From assembly GCA_044598425.1 (NCBI GenBank), contig CP172536.1, forward strand, positions 3,596,001 through 3,660,000: 64,000 bases of DNA. The letters run 5' to 3'. A model generated the notes under the pieces. That model was not told where the DNA came from. It did no database searches and was given only the letters and a program-made list of their open reading frames with translations. The position numbers were made by a program, and so were the translations under genes. The stretch comes from JAEVLT01 sp044598425 (GTDB lineage: Bacteria > Bacillota > Bacilli > Bacillales > Cytobacillaceae). This document shows, piece after piece, positions 42,847 to 51,589 of the stretch (the stretch's first letter is position 1; each line of letters opens with the position of its first letter).

Positions 42847-43319
42847 AAATCGCATTCATCTACTCTTCTAAAACGGGAAACACAGAAGATCTCGTTCAGA
42901 TTCTTCACAAGCTATTTCTTGAACATGTTTCAACAGTCTATACATTTCGTATTGATGAATTCCCCCTCTCCCAGCTCAGCGGGTATGATGCCATTGTCAT
43001 CGGAACCTATACGTGGGGAGATGGGGAGCTCCCGCTTGAGATGAAGCCACTCTATCAAGCATTTGAAGCGATAGATAGTAAACAAATCATTACAGGGGTA
43101 GTCGGAACAGGGGACAGTTTTTACCCGAATTTTTGCGGAGCAGTCGATCGATTTCGCGATATGCTGTATATCCATACCGATTTGACCGTTACCTTAAAAA
43201 TTGAGTTAAGTCCGCAAATAAGCGATCTCGATCGCTGCAAAAGGTTTGTTGAAATTTTTATGAAAAAATGCCATTCCAAATTAAAAAACGGAAGTGAATC
43301 TTGTGTTAACGCTAGATGA
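42843..43319 (+). CDS. Flavodoxin
   Basis: A 158-residue flavodoxin: FMN phosphate loop YSSKTGNTEDL at the N-terminus, 50s loop GTYTWGDGELP, and 90s loop GVVGTGDSFYPNFCGAVDRF. It is longer and more classical than NrdI. It lies between nrdB and nrdD; reduced flavodoxin is the usual electron donor for the NrdG activase and can also maintain NrdB, so it could serve both reductases. It overlaps nrdB by four bases (ATGA) and overlaps the start region of nrdD. Confidence 0.88.
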   Translation: MKIAFIYSSKTGNTEDLVQILHKLFLEHVSTVYTFRIDEFPLSQLSGYDAIVIGTYTWGDGELPLEMKPLYQAFEAIDSKQIITGVVGTGDSFYPNFCGAVDRFRDMLYIHTDLTVTLKIELSPQISDLDRCKRFVEIFMKKCHSKLKNGSESCVNAR

Positions 43320-45246
43320 ACAGTTTAAACAAATTTTAGAAAACAGCAACCGGGATTTGGTACAGGAAAACGCAAATGTGGATGGATTATCGCCAATGGG
43401 GATAATGAGTTTATTTGCATCTGCCTCTGCCAAGCATTATACTCTCGAAAACCTGCTTTCAGAAGACGTAAAAAAAGCTTTTTTGGATGGTTATATTCAT
43501 ATTCATGACCTCGATTACTACGCAAGCGGCACAACAACTTGCAGCCAAATCCCACTTGCAAAACTATTGAAAAATGGTTTTAATACGGGTCACGGACATA
43601 TGAGAGAACCGAAAAACATAATGAGTGCGATGGCATTGACGAGTATTATTTTTCAGGCAAATCAAAATATGCAGCATGGCGGCCAATCGATCCCTACTTT
43701 TGATTATGATTTAGCCCCTTATGTTCGGATGACCTTTGAAAAGAAAAAAGAATTGGTTCGTGAAATCGCATCTGAAGCTGACGAAACATTCATTGCGAAA
43801 AAAGCTTGGGAATTGACGGATCGTGATGTTTTTCAAGCATGTGAAGCCTTTTGCCACAACTCCAATTCCATGCACTCAAGGGGCGGAGCCCAGACCCCAT
43901 TTATTTCGATAAACCTTGGGACGGATACGTCAATCGAAGGGAGACTTGTTACAAAAAATATTCTTCTAGCTACGCAAAAAGGATTAGGCAAGGGTGAAAC
44001 CCCCATCTTTCCAATTATCGTTTTTAAAATAAAGGAAGGAATCAATTTTAATGAAGGCGATCCAAATTACGACTTGTACCGACTTTCTTTAGAAACGACA
44101 TCAAAGCGGCTTTTTCCAAATTACGTATTTATCGACGCCCCTTTTAATCTGGCATACTATGACGGCACAAAAGAATCGGAAATCAGTACAATGGGGTGCC
44201 GCACAAGGGTAATTGGAAATATCAATGGCAAAGAAACTCCAGTAGGCAGAGGAAATCTTTCTTTTACTTCAATGAATTTGCCACTGCTGGCGATTGAATC
44301 AACATCCATTCATGACTTTTGGAAAAAGCTCGAAAATTATACAAATCTTTGTATTAAACAGCTGTATGAACGGTATTTATATCAATCGAAAAAAACAGCG
44401 AGCCACTTTACATTTTTATATGGCCAAGGCGTATGGTGGAACGGAGAAGAATTAGAGCCGCAGCAAAAATTAACGGATATTTTAAAACAAGGGACACTGT
44501 CTGTTGGTTTTGTCGGATTGGCTGAAGCTTTAGTTCAATTAACCGGGGCACACCATGGAGAGAGTAAAGAGGCACAGCAGCTTGGATATGAAATCATTCA
44601 ATATATGCGGGTAAAAATGGATAGAGCAACTGAGCGATATCAGTTGAACTTTTCATTAGTAGCTACTCCTGCCGAATCGTTCGCAGGGAAGGCTCTTCGG
44701 CAAACAAGGGCAAAACATGGAGTCATTAAAGGGGTAACCGATCGAGAGTATTTCACGAACAGCTTTCATGTCCCTGTTTACTATCAAATAAAAGCGATTG
44801 ATAAAATCAAAATCGAAGCCCCTTTTCACGAACTGACAAATGGTGGACATATCACTTATATCGAATTGGATGGAAATGCAAGCAAAAACATTGATGCTTT
44901 AGATTCGATCGTTCGGGCGATGCGAAAATATGGAATTGGTTACGGAAGCATCAATCATCCTGTAGACGGATGCATGGTGTGCCACTATAAAGGCATCATT
45001 GAAAATGAATGCCCGAATTGCGGAAATAACGATGAAGCGAAAATAGAAAGAATTAGAAGGATTACCGGGTATTTAGTCGGATCCTTAAACAGGTGGAATT
45101 CGAGTAAACAAAGTGAAGAACGTGATCGCGTCAAGCACGGACTTTTTCCAAACGAGATGAATAGAAGAAAGTTAAACTTCAAAAACGGGGAACAGCCCTG
45201 TGTGAAGCCGGTGACTGCTTATGCAAGTGCTAAACATTCTTCATGA
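43294..45246 (+). CDS. nrdD: Class III anaerobic ribonucleoside-triphosphate reductase
   Basis: A 650-residue glycyl-radical enzyme. It has HIHDLDYYASGTTTCSQIPL near the N-terminus, the catalytic-domain stretch HNSNSMHSRGGAQTPFISIN, a C-terminal zinc site (CMVCHYKGIIENECPNCG) and the glycyl loop RIRRITGYLVG. It has no N-terminal ATP-cone. The start may be GTG 43294 or GTG 43303; neither has a strong ribosome site, and both overlap the flavodoxin gene, so coupling is likely. It needs NrdG. Confidence 0.93.
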   Translation: MNLVLTLDEQFKQILENSNRDLVQENANVDGLSPMGIMSLFASASAKHYTLENLLSEDVKKAFLDGYIHIHDLDYYASGTTTCSQIPLAKLLKNGFNTGHGHMREPKNIMSAMALTSIIFQANQNMQHGGQSIPTFDYDLAPYVRMTFEKKKELVREIASEADETFIAKKAWELTDRDVFQACEAFCHNSNSMHSRGGAQTPFISINLGTDTSIEGRLVTKNILLATQKGLGKGETPIFPIIVFKIKEGINFNEGDPNYDLYRLSLETTSKRLFPNYVFIDAPFNLAYYDGTKESEISTMGCRTRVIGNINGKETPVGRGNLSFTSMNLPLLAIESTSIHDFWKKLENYTNLCIKQLYERYLYQSKKTASHFTFLYGQGVWWNGEELEPQQKLTDILKQGTLSVGFVGLAEALVQLTGAHHGESKEAQQLGYEIIQYMRVKMDRATERYQLNFSLVATPAESFAGKALRQTRAKHGVIKGVTDREYFTNSFHVPVYYQIKAIDKIKIEAPFHELTNGGHITYIELDGNASKNIDALDSIVRAMRKYGIGYGSINHPVDGCMVCHYKGIIENECPNCGNNDEAKIERIRRITGYLVGSLNRWNSSKQSEERDRVKHGLFPNEMNRRKLNFKNGEQPCVKPVTAYASAKHSS

Positions 45247-45709
45247 CTCCATCGTAGACGGCAAAGGTTTGCGGACAGTTGTTTTCTTTGCAGGGTGCCC
45301 TCATCATTGCTTCGGATGCCATAACCCGCAGTCGTGGAATCGGGATAATGGCAGCGAAATGTCAGAAGATGAGATCTTTCAAGAAGTCGTAGGGAATGAA
45401 TTATCGGATGTGACGTTTAGCGGCGGAGAGCCCTTTATGCAATCTGCAGAGCTTACCCCTCTTGCACAACGCTTAAAGCAGGCCGGCAAAAACATATGGT
45501 GTTATACGGGCTATCTTTTTGAAGAACTGATCCGGCAGCCGCAGCATCTTGCTTTGCTTCAGCACATTGATGTATTGGTAGATGGAAGGTTTGAACTTTC
45601 AAAACGGGATTTATCCCTGCTTTATAAAGGCAGCCGAAATCAACGGCTGATTGATGTGCCGAAAGCGTTGGAATGCCTTTACGCAGCAGCTCCGAAAGAA
45701 AGAGTCTGA
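45221..45709 (+). CDS. nrdG: Anaerobic ribonucleotide reductase activase
   Basis: A 162-residue radical-SAM activase. The cluster motif is GCPHHCFGCHN (Cys-x3-Cys-x2-Cys), the SAM-binding GGE motif is in VTFSGGEPFMQS, and the ending DVLVDGRFELSKRDLSLLYK is typical of NrdG. It generates the glycyl radical on NrdD under anoxic conditions. Its ATG lies inside the end of nrdD (26-base overlap). Confidence 0.95.
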   Translation: MQVLNILHDSIVDGKGLRTVVFFAGCPHHCFGCHNPQSWNRDNGSEMSEDEIFQEVVGNELSDVTFSGGEPFMQSAELTPLAQRLKQAGKNIWCYTGYLFEELIRQPQHLALLQHIDVLVDGRFELSKRDLSLLYKGSRNQRLIDVPKALECLYAAAPKERV

Positions 45710-45723
45710 GCCACCTCAGACTC
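45702..45723 (+). terminator. Hairpin at the end of the nrd operon
   Basis: Perfect 9-bp stem GAGTCTGAG/CTCAGACTC with CCAC loop overlapping the nrdG stop, then TTCTCC. The T-tract is weak. Confidence 0.65.
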
Positions 45724-45801
45724 TTCTCCATTAAAGCAAACCTAGTGATTTTGCCCAATGGGTGCAAAAATATTTGATACCTCCAATTGATTCAACTAAA
45801 A

Positions 45802-45841
45802 AAAGCAGATAACCCTTTTACTGCTTTGAGTTATCTGCTTT
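45802..45841 (-). terminator. Terminator after the small lipoprotein gene
   Basis: Perfect 12-bp stem AAAGCAGATAAC/GTTATCTGCTTT, 16-base loop, followed on the minus strand by TTTTTTTAG. Confidence 0.85.
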
Positions 45842-45883
45842 AATTTTTTTGATGAAAAATGACAGTTTTAAAATTGATGCTTT

Positions 45884-46138
45884 TCACTCTTGATATGGAT
45901 GTGGATTTTCCCCATTTTTATCATACAAGGTTCCCTTATACATTAAGCCATTTCTAAATAAACCTTCAAATATTTCTTTTCCAGTTTTGCTATCGTAAAG
46001 TTTTCCCTTTTCACGTAATCCATTCTGATCCAATGTACCCTCGAAAATCAATTTTCCATTATCATATTGCTTAACATCTTTCTGACAGCCTGTCAAAGTT
46101 AGCATACCTAGAATTGCAATAACGATCACTATTCTCAT
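45884..46138 (-). CDS. Small lipoprotein with MORN-like repeats
   Basis: An 84-residue protein with a signal peptide and lipobox LTLTGC (Cys at 18). The mature part contains repeated patterns NGKLIFEGTLDQNG, KTGKEIFEGLFRNG and LMYKGTLYDKNG, resembling MORN-type toggles. It would be anchored outside the membrane. Function unknown. It follows two tiny frames on the same strand (46148-46498) and has its own terminator. Confidence 0.7.
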   Translation of the reverse strand: MRIVIVIAILGMLTLTGCQKDVKQYDNGKLIFEGTLDQNGLREKGKLYDSKTGKEIFEGLFRNGLMYKGTLYDKNGENPHPYQE

Positions 46139-46147
46139 AGATTATCC

Positions 46148-46283
46148 TTACCCTTTCCTAACCATTTGGAATTTATATCCAAATCTTTCATCTTCTTCAT
46201 ATCCTAAAAAAAATTTCACCTAAAACAACAGCCACAATGATAAGAATATCTATTATAATTAGTGCCTTTATCCAGGTTTTCAT
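46148..46283 (-). pseudogene. Tiny membrane-peptide gene, possibly frameshifted at a poly-T tract
   Basis: ATG 46283 follows AAAGGAG at good distance and encodes MKTWIKALIIIDILIIVAVV then LGEIFFRI and a stop (28 residues, ends 46197), essentially one membrane helix. Before the stop is a run of eight T residues; with one T fewer, the frame continues GYEEDERFGYKFQMVRKG to 46148. So it is either a 28-residue peptide, a slippage-dependent 44-residue protein, or a frameshift mutant. The lipoprotein gene starts 10 bases after the longer frame ends. Confidence 0.4.
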
Positions 46284-46357
46284 CGCATAGTGCTCCTTTG
46301 AGTTATGATTCATATTGTACACCGAAAAGTGAAGATCTCTCTTAAGAAAACCTACCG

Positions 46358-46498
46358 TTACTCCAAAACCATTTTAGCCCAAAACAGCCGGCTCATCACT
46401 TTTCCGGCTTTATAAAACAATTCTACTATTAATTTATCACTCTCATCCATATTCATCAATCGTTCAGTAATCCGGTAAGTATTGTAAAAGGCTTGCAA
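46358..46498 (-). CDS. Possible short ORF, unidentified
   Basis: A 46-codon frame with no ATG at its opening (TTG 46498, inside the LacI-gene terminator; an ATG lies at codon 15). It encodes NTYRITERLMNMDESDKLIV then ELFYKAGKVMSRLFWAKMVL. The amphipathic composition looks protein-like, but start signals are poor, so it may be the tail of a lost gene. Family not recognised. Confidence 0.28.
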   Translation of the reverse strand: MQAFYNTYRITERLMNMDESDKLIVELFYKAGKVMSRLFWAKMVLE

Positions 46499-46516
46499 TT
46501 AAAATTGCAAGCCTTT
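46484..46516 (-). terminator. Terminator after the LacI-type regulator gene
   Basis: Near-perfect stem AAAGGCTTGCAATT/AATTGCAAGCCTTT with a 2-base loop, then TTTTACA on the minus strand. Confidence 0.88.
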
Positions 46517-46541
46517 CTGAAACAACTACATAATTAAACAG

Positions 46542-47561
46542 TTAATTTCTCGTTTTAACACTGTCTCTTTCGATTAATTGATGCTCAACAAAAACATTCT
46601 TCTCACAAGCCTCGCCTTCCATCAAATTCTGAAGTAACAGCGCCGCTTGATTGCCCATCTCAAAGAAATTTTGCTGAATGGTCGTAATCGTAGGCTGTGT
46701 GTACTCTGTTAGTAAAATTCCATCAAATCCCGTGACCGATACATCCTCAGGGATTGCAAGGCCGGCTTCCTTTACAGCATTCATGACCCCGATAGCCATT
46801 AGATCACTAAAACATAGAAATGCAGTCGGCTTCTTCGTTTTAAGCAGTTCTTTCGCTTGTTCATAAGCTTTACTTTCAGAAAAGTCAGCATGCAGGATTT
46901 GTTCATCCATTAGTTCAAGGCCATATTCCTTCATGGCTAATTTCACTCCAGCAAGCCGTTCCGTATTCACCCATGTTTCCTTTTTACCTGCAACAATTAC
47001 AATATCTTGATGATTGCGGTTTAATAAATACTCAGCAATTTCTTTGCTTGCTGCAATATTATCTGTCGAAACAACACCGATCATCCCACTGTCATTTTCC
47101 GTTTTAGCATCTAAAATAACACAGGGAATTTTTGTATCAATTAATTCTTTAAAGTAGGGATCATCCATCCGGATCCCTACTAAGACAACCCCACCGATAT
47201 TGCGTTCCTTGCAAAATTGCGTATAACTTTTTTCCTTTTGTTTCATTGAGTCAATTAAGTAAATCGCTAACTCATACTGATTTTGCTCTACAGCAGCGTA
47301 TACACCTTTAAACACTTGGAATGAGTTGTTATTATCTTTTATCCCACTGTCAAAGTAACCAGAGGCAATCAAAGCGATTGTTTTTTGCTTTTTTGAAGAC
47401 AAGTTTTTCGCAACGAGATTCGGTGAATAATCCAGTTCTTTTGCTACTTCAAATACCCGTTTTTTCGTTTTCTCGCTAATATCCGGATAGTTATTGAATG
47501 CCTTTGACACAACCCCGATGGAGACACCCGCTTTTTTCGCCACATCTTTAATTGTAGCCAA
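46542..47561 (-). CDS. LacI-family regulator of the alpha-glucoside phosphorylase operon
   Basis: A 339-residue regulator: TIKDVAKKAGVSIGVVSKAF (helix-turn-helix), hinge NLVAKNLSSKKQ, then a sugar-sensor domain ending VFVEHQLIERDSV. The frame extends to 47603 where an ATG overlaps the pgmB stop, but GCAGGGG lies before TTG 47561 and the family starts at that point, so TTG is preferred. Last gene of the operon; expected to bind the AAAACGTTTT palindromes at 50694, 53856 and 53870. Effector unknown. Confidence 0.85.
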   Translation of the reverse strand: MATIKDVAKKAGVSIGVVSKAFNNYPDISEKTKKRVFEVAKELDYSPNLVAKNLSSKKQKTIALIASGYFDSGIKDNNNSFQVFKGVYAAVEQNQYELAIYLIDSMKQKEKSYTQFCKERNIGGVVLVGIRMDDPYFKELIDTKIPCVILDAKTENDSGMIGVVSTDNIAASKEIAEYLLNRNHQDIVIVAGKKETWVNTERLAGVKLAMKEYGLELMDEQILHADFSESKAYEQAKELLKTKKPTAFLCFSDLMAIGVMNAVKEAGLAIPEDVSVTGFDGILLTEYTQPTITTIQQNFFEMGNQAALLLQNLMEGEACEKNVFVEHQLIERDSVKTRN

Positions 47562-47602
47562 TTTGAACCCCTGCTTCCTGATTGAAACGTCTCGCACAAC
47601 CA

Positions 47603-48277
47603 TTAATTTTGCTTTGATGTAAACTCTTCCAATAATAGTGATAACACAAGCTGCTTCGTGTTTTCAAGAATTAAATCTGCTCCAACCTGTTTCATTTTTT
47701 CAACTGTCCCAACACCAACTGCAAACATGCCTGCATCTTTGATTGCGGAAATTCCTGCAGTGGAATCTTCAATCCCAATACATTCACTTGGCCTTACCGC
47801 CAGCTTTTCTGCTGCTTTTAAAAAGATATCCGGCGCAGGTTTTCCATTAGCAATCTCCTCAGGATCGACCACTGTTTGAAAAAAAGACGTGATCTTTAGT
47901 GACTCCAAAATAGCCGGGGCATTCTTGCTTGCAGAAGCTAATCCAATGAGAATGTCATTCTTTTTTAACTCTTCCAGAAATTCTTTTACCCCTGGAAAAA
48001 TATCCTCTGGCTTCATTTGCGCTAGCAGCTGAACATACCTTTCATTCTTCGTCTTGGCCAGCGCTGCTTTTTCCGCTTCACTATATTGATCCGCAACTCC
48101 GCCATGCTCAAGAATTTTTTCCAAGCTTTCCATCCGGCTAATGCCCTTTAGCTCTTCATTAAATTCCCGGTTGAAGTCAATGCCAATGCTGTTGGCTAAG
48201 TCCTTCCAAGCCAAGTAATGCCATTCTGCCGTATCTGTAATCACGCCATCTAAGTCAAAAATAACTGCTTTAATCAT
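47603..48277 (-). CDS. pgmB: Beta-phosphoglucomutase
   Basis: A 224-residue HAD-superfamily mutase converting beta-glucose-1-phosphate to glucose-6-phosphate. Catalytic Asp pair in IKAVIFDLDGVITDTAEWHY; the cap helix KGISRMESLEKIL, motif II LASASKN and motif III ECIGIEDSTAGISAIKDAG are present. GGGAGG precedes ATG 48277. It lies 25 bases after the GH65 gene, whose product it consumes. Confidence 0.95.
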   Translation of the reverse strand: MIKAVIFDLDGVITDTAEWHYLAWKDLANSIGIDFNREFNEELKGISRMESLEKILEHGGVADQYSEAEKAALAKTKNERYVQLLAQMKPEDIFPGVKEFLEELKKNDILIGLASASKNAPAILESLKITSFFQTVVDPEEIANGKPAPDIFLKAAEKLAVRPSECIGIEDSTAGISAIKDAGMFAVGVGTVEKMKQVGADLILENTKQLVLSLLLEEFTSKQN

Positions 48278-48302
48278 GTTAACCTCCCCGGCCTCTAAGA
48301 AT

Positions 48303-50663
48303 TTATCTAGATTCGTTTTGGTCTCGATACTGAATTTGTGTTTCCTTTGCAAAAGAATAATTTTTGCCAAAAACTTTGAATTCCACATTGTCTTGGCTTT
48401 CGGACTTTATTGATAACGTATTTTGATCAATTTGAACATGAAGCGGATTCCCTTGCCAACGAATCGTAAATGACAGCTCATTCCAATGTTTCGGTAAGCG
48501 CGGATTGATTCTCAGTTTTCCGTCAACCATTCGAACGCCGCCGAATCCGAGGACAATAGATTGCCAGATCCCGCCGATTGAAGCAGCATGTACACCGTGA
48601 TCAGAAGAATGCATGGCAGGTCCAAGGTCAATTTCTGCTGCCCTTCTGAAAAGTGAATAGGCCATATCTTCAATCCCTAAGTCATTTGCTAAAATCGCAT
48701 GTGTCGACAAACTTAAAGATGAATCATGCAAGGTTTTTGGTTCATAGTAATGGAAGTTTGCCACTTTTACTTCAGGACGGAATTTGTTCTCCAGTAGTAA
48801 GAACAAAATCATGATATCGGCTTGTTTCGAAACTTGAATTTCATTGACTTGCTCCAAATTATAATCAAGGAACATAGAGCCAACTTTTGTTTGGGTCTTA
48901 TATTTTTCAAGGTTGATAATCTTTTTGCCTAAATACGTGTCATCTTGCGGAATGATCTGATCCTTTTCTCTCGGCTGCGGCAAATAAATCTGATTGATTT
49001 TCTTCGTCCATGCAGAATAGGAATTTTCCAGATCCAGCTTTGTTTCCAAATTCACCAGCACTTCAGGGTGTTTTTCCTTTATTTCTTGATAATATTGAAT
49101 CGCGAGCTCAATATTAAAATGAGCCATATAGTTCGTAAAAGCATTGTTGTTTACATGCTCTTTATATTCATCCGGTCCAACTACATCGTTAATATGATAT
49201 TCTTGTTTTTCCTCATTCCACTCTAATCGGCTAGCCCAAAATCTTGCCGTATCAAAAACCATTTCGTAGCCGTATTGGTCCATAAATTCCTGGTCATTTG
49301 TAATTTTGTAATATTGCCATACTGCATACGCAATATCAGAAGTAATATGCTGCTCGATAAAGCCTGACCAAATTTTTGTCTGCTCCCCTGTGACGATATC
49401 AACTGCTCCCCAAACCGGAGTCACTTCACCATCTGTCGGCCAGGCTGCTTCCCAAGGATACATCGCCCCTTCATAGCCGTTTTCTCTTGCTTTTTTGCGT
49501 GCCCCTGCTAAACCATGGTAACGGTACTCTAATAGTGACTTTGCAATTTCAGGATTCGAATAAGTAAAGAATGGGAGAATGAAAATCTCGGTATCCCAGA
49601 AAGAGTGTCCTTTGTATCCTTCGCCGCTAAGCGCTTTTGCTCCAATTCCCATTCTTTCATCATGTGCCGGTGTCATAATCGTTAAATGATATAGAGCGAA
49701 TCTTAAGGCAAGCATATCGAATGGATCTTCACTTTTAATCGTAAAATTGTATTGATTCCATACCTTTGTTTGCCATGCTGCTTTGCTTTCAGCAAATGCC
49801 GCTTCATACCCTTTTTCAAATTCATGACGAAGATTAGCAAGTGAACGTTCACGCAAGTCTTCCAACGTATATTGATCGTTGTCCACTTCCTTGTCCCTGC
49901 TCGTATTTACAGTTGTGAGCTTTTCCATTGTTAACGTGTCATTCGGCTGAAGTTCTGCTTCGAATTGGAGCCATACTTTCCGCCGGTCCATCATCATAAT
50001 CGGTTCTTTCTCCAATTCCTTCCCGTTCACCATTACTTTATGGACAGTGTTTAACACGATATCGACTTTGGATTCTGTTGTCGTTTGAATGAGTTGAATA
50101 AAGCGTTTATCAAATATTCTCCGCTCACCTTCATGGAAATGCTGTGCACCCGAGTTGGACATTTGAGCATTGATGCCAGAGTCGAACGAAATCACAACCG
50201 GATGGATTAATGATTCCACTTCCATTTTCATCCCGATTAAATGGAGATTTTCTAATGAAACAAATCGTCTAAAATGAAAGCGCAGTTCTTTCCCTTGTGG
50301 TGAGACCCAATCAAACGTCCGTGTTAATTCAGCCGTCTTTAAATTTAATTGTTTAACATAATTTTTCGTTTCGCCAAATTCCAAGCTGAAACGCTCTCCA
50401 TCAATTCGAATGTTCAACCGTGTCACATCCGCAATGTTGGGAAGTTCGCTCACTTCATCCTTGTCAAATTTATTGAAGGTTCCAGCGACAAAGCAGTTCC
50501 TTACTTCCTGAAGATAGGGTTCCTCATTTACAGAACGCAAACCCATGTATCCATTTCCAAGATACATAATGGCTTCGCTTTTTCCTAAAGTATCTACTGA
50601 AAAACTGTCATCAGAAACTACCCAATTCTGATAATCGCCTTTTCCTAATCGATAATTCATCAT
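48303..50663 (-). CDS. GH65 disaccharide phosphorylase (maltose/kojibiose/nigerose type)
   Basis: A 786-residue family 65 enzyme. N-terminal beta-sandwich (residues 1-270), helical linker, then the (alpha/alpha)6 barrel with GEGYKGHSFWDTEIFILPF and the catalytic region DVVGPDEYKEHVNNNAFTNY. It splits an alpha-glucosyl disaccharide with phosphate to glucose and beta-glucose-1-phosphate. Together with pgmB and the importer this makes a phosphorolytic pathway. Maltose is the commonest substrate but trehalose, kojibiose or nigerose cannot be excluded. AGGAG precedes ATG 50663. Confidence 0.9.
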   Translation of the reverse strand: MMNYRLGKGDYQNWVVSDDSFSVDTLGKSEAIMYLGNGYMGLRSVNEEPYLQEVRNCFVAGTFNKFDKDEVSELPNIADVTRLNIRIDGERFSLEFGETKNYVKQLNLKTAELTRTFDWVSPQGKELRFHFRRFVSLENLHLIGMKMEVESLIHPVVISFDSGINAQMSNSGAQHFHEGERRIFDKRFIQLIQTTTESKVDIVLNTVHKVMVNGKELEKEPIMMMDRRKVWLQFEAELQPNDTLTMEKLTTVNTSRDKEVDNDQYTLEDLRERSLANLRHEFEKGYEAAFAESKAAWQTKVWNQYNFTIKSEDPFDMLALRFALYHLTIMTPAHDERMGIGAKALSGEGYKGHSFWDTEIFILPFFTYSNPEIAKSLLEYRYHGLAGARKKARENGYEGAMYPWEAAWPTDGEVTPVWGAVDIVTGEQTKIWSGFIEQHITSDIAYAVWQYYKITNDQEFMDQYGYEMVFDTARFWASRLEWNEEKQEYHINDVVGPDEYKEHVNNNAFTNYMAHFNIELAIQYYQEIKEKHPEVLVNLETKLDLENSYSAWTKKINQIYLPQPREKDQIIPQDDTYLGKKIINLEKYKTQTKVGSMFLDYNLEQVNEIQVSKQADIMILFLLLENKFRPEVKVANFHYYEPKTLHDSSLSLSTHAILANDLGIEDMAYSLFRRAAEIDLGPAMHSSDHGVHAASIGGIWQSIVLGFGGVRMVDGKLRINPRLPKHWNELSFTIRWQGNPLHVQIDQNTLSIKSESQDNVEFKVFGKNYSFAKETQIQYRDQNESR

Positions 50664-50693
50664 TGTCCATTGCTCCTTTTAAAATAGATGGGA

Positions 50694-50707
50694 TCGAAAA
50701 CGTTTTA
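50694..50707 (-). promoter_or_regulatory. LacI-type operator upstream of the GH65 gene
   Basis: TCGAAAACGTTTTAGA contains the perfect palindrome AAAACGTTTT, 31 bases before the GH65 start; the same core lies twice upstream of the binding-protein gene. Confidence 0.6.
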
Positions 50708-50770
50708 GAACATACATGCGAAATCAGCAAGGTTTCGTAAGCTGATTTCACTTTTATTTTAATGAAACAA

Positions 50771-51577
50771 TTACTTAATTCCGCTTGTCGAAATCCCTTT
50801 AACAAATTGCTTTTGAAAAATAAGAAAGATAATAATCATTGGCAGCGTCAACATAATAACACCTGCTAAAACACTGTTCCAATAGGCGTTGTATTGGCCA
50901 TAGAAGGAATTCAGCCCAACAGGCAGCGTATACATATCAGCACTGGTCGTTAATAATACAGGCCATAGAAATGAGTTCCAGTTCCCTTGGAAAGTAAAGA
51001 TGATTTGCGTGGCAAGTAATGGTTTCGAAAGAGGCAGGAATATTTTAAAGAAAACACCCCATTTTCCCAATCCATCCATCTCCGCTGCTTCTTCTAGTTC
51101 CTTTGGAAGTCCCAGGAAAAATTGTCTTGCTAAGAAGATCATAAAGGGGCTCATTAAAAACGGGATCGTTAGTCCTTGATACGTATTGATCCATCCAAGT
51201 TTAGCCAGCAGCATATAAATCGGGACAAGCAGCACTTGACCCGGGATCATCATAATCGCCAGGAAGACATAGAACAAAACGCCCCGCAACGGAAACTTGA
51301 ACCGGGCGAAAGCATAGCCTGCCAATGTATTGACAAAAAGGTTCCCAATCGTCACAATTACGGCTACAAGCAAACTGTTGAATAACCAGCTGGCAAAAGG
51401 AAAGTTTGTTAGGATGTTTGTATAGCTTTGAAAACTCAACTTATTCAGCGGTGTCCAAAAGTTAAAAACTTCATCCGTTGGCTTTAATGATGTATAAATG
51501 GACCATAAAAATGGAATCAGCGTTAATAGTGAATAGAAGATTGCTACCACGTAGAGGGCAATACGATTCTTTTTCAT
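50771..51577 (-). CDS. Carbohydrate ABC transporter permease, MalG-like
   Basis: A 268-residue permease with six helices, coupling loop EEAAEMDGLGKWGVFFKIFL, and the terminal KQFVKGISTSGIK. It pairs with the MalF-like protein 12 bases upstream. No ATPase gene is nearby, so a shared MsmX-type ATPase is presumed. The next gene downstream, GH65, starts about 107 bases after its stop, across a hairpin (50718-50750) and an operator. Confidence 0.92.
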   Translation of the reverse strand: MKKNRIALYVVAIFYSLLTLIPFLWSIYTSLKPTDEVFNFWTPLNKLSFQSYTNILTNFPFASWLFNSLLVAVIVTIGNLFVNTLAGYAFARFKFPLRGVLFYVFLAIMMIPGQVLLVPIYMLLAKLGWINTYQGLTIPFLMSPFMIFLARQFFLGLPKELEEAAEMDGLGKWGVFFKIFLPLSKPLLATQIIFTFQGNWNSFLWPVLLTTSADMYTLPVGLNSFYGQYNAYWNSVLAGVIMLTLPMIIIFLIFQKQFVKGISTSGIK

Positions 51578-51589
51578 TTTTCTTCCCCC

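Noticed and set aside
42843..43319. NrdI
   Set aside because: The loops TYTWGDGELP and GTGDSFYPNFCGAVD and the length of 158 fit classical flavodoxin better than NrdI.
50718..50750. Terminator between the permease and GH65 genes
   Set aside because: The stem GAAATCAGC/GCTGATTTC has a T-rich tail only on the plus strand, where no gene ends; on the operon strand it lacks a T-run.
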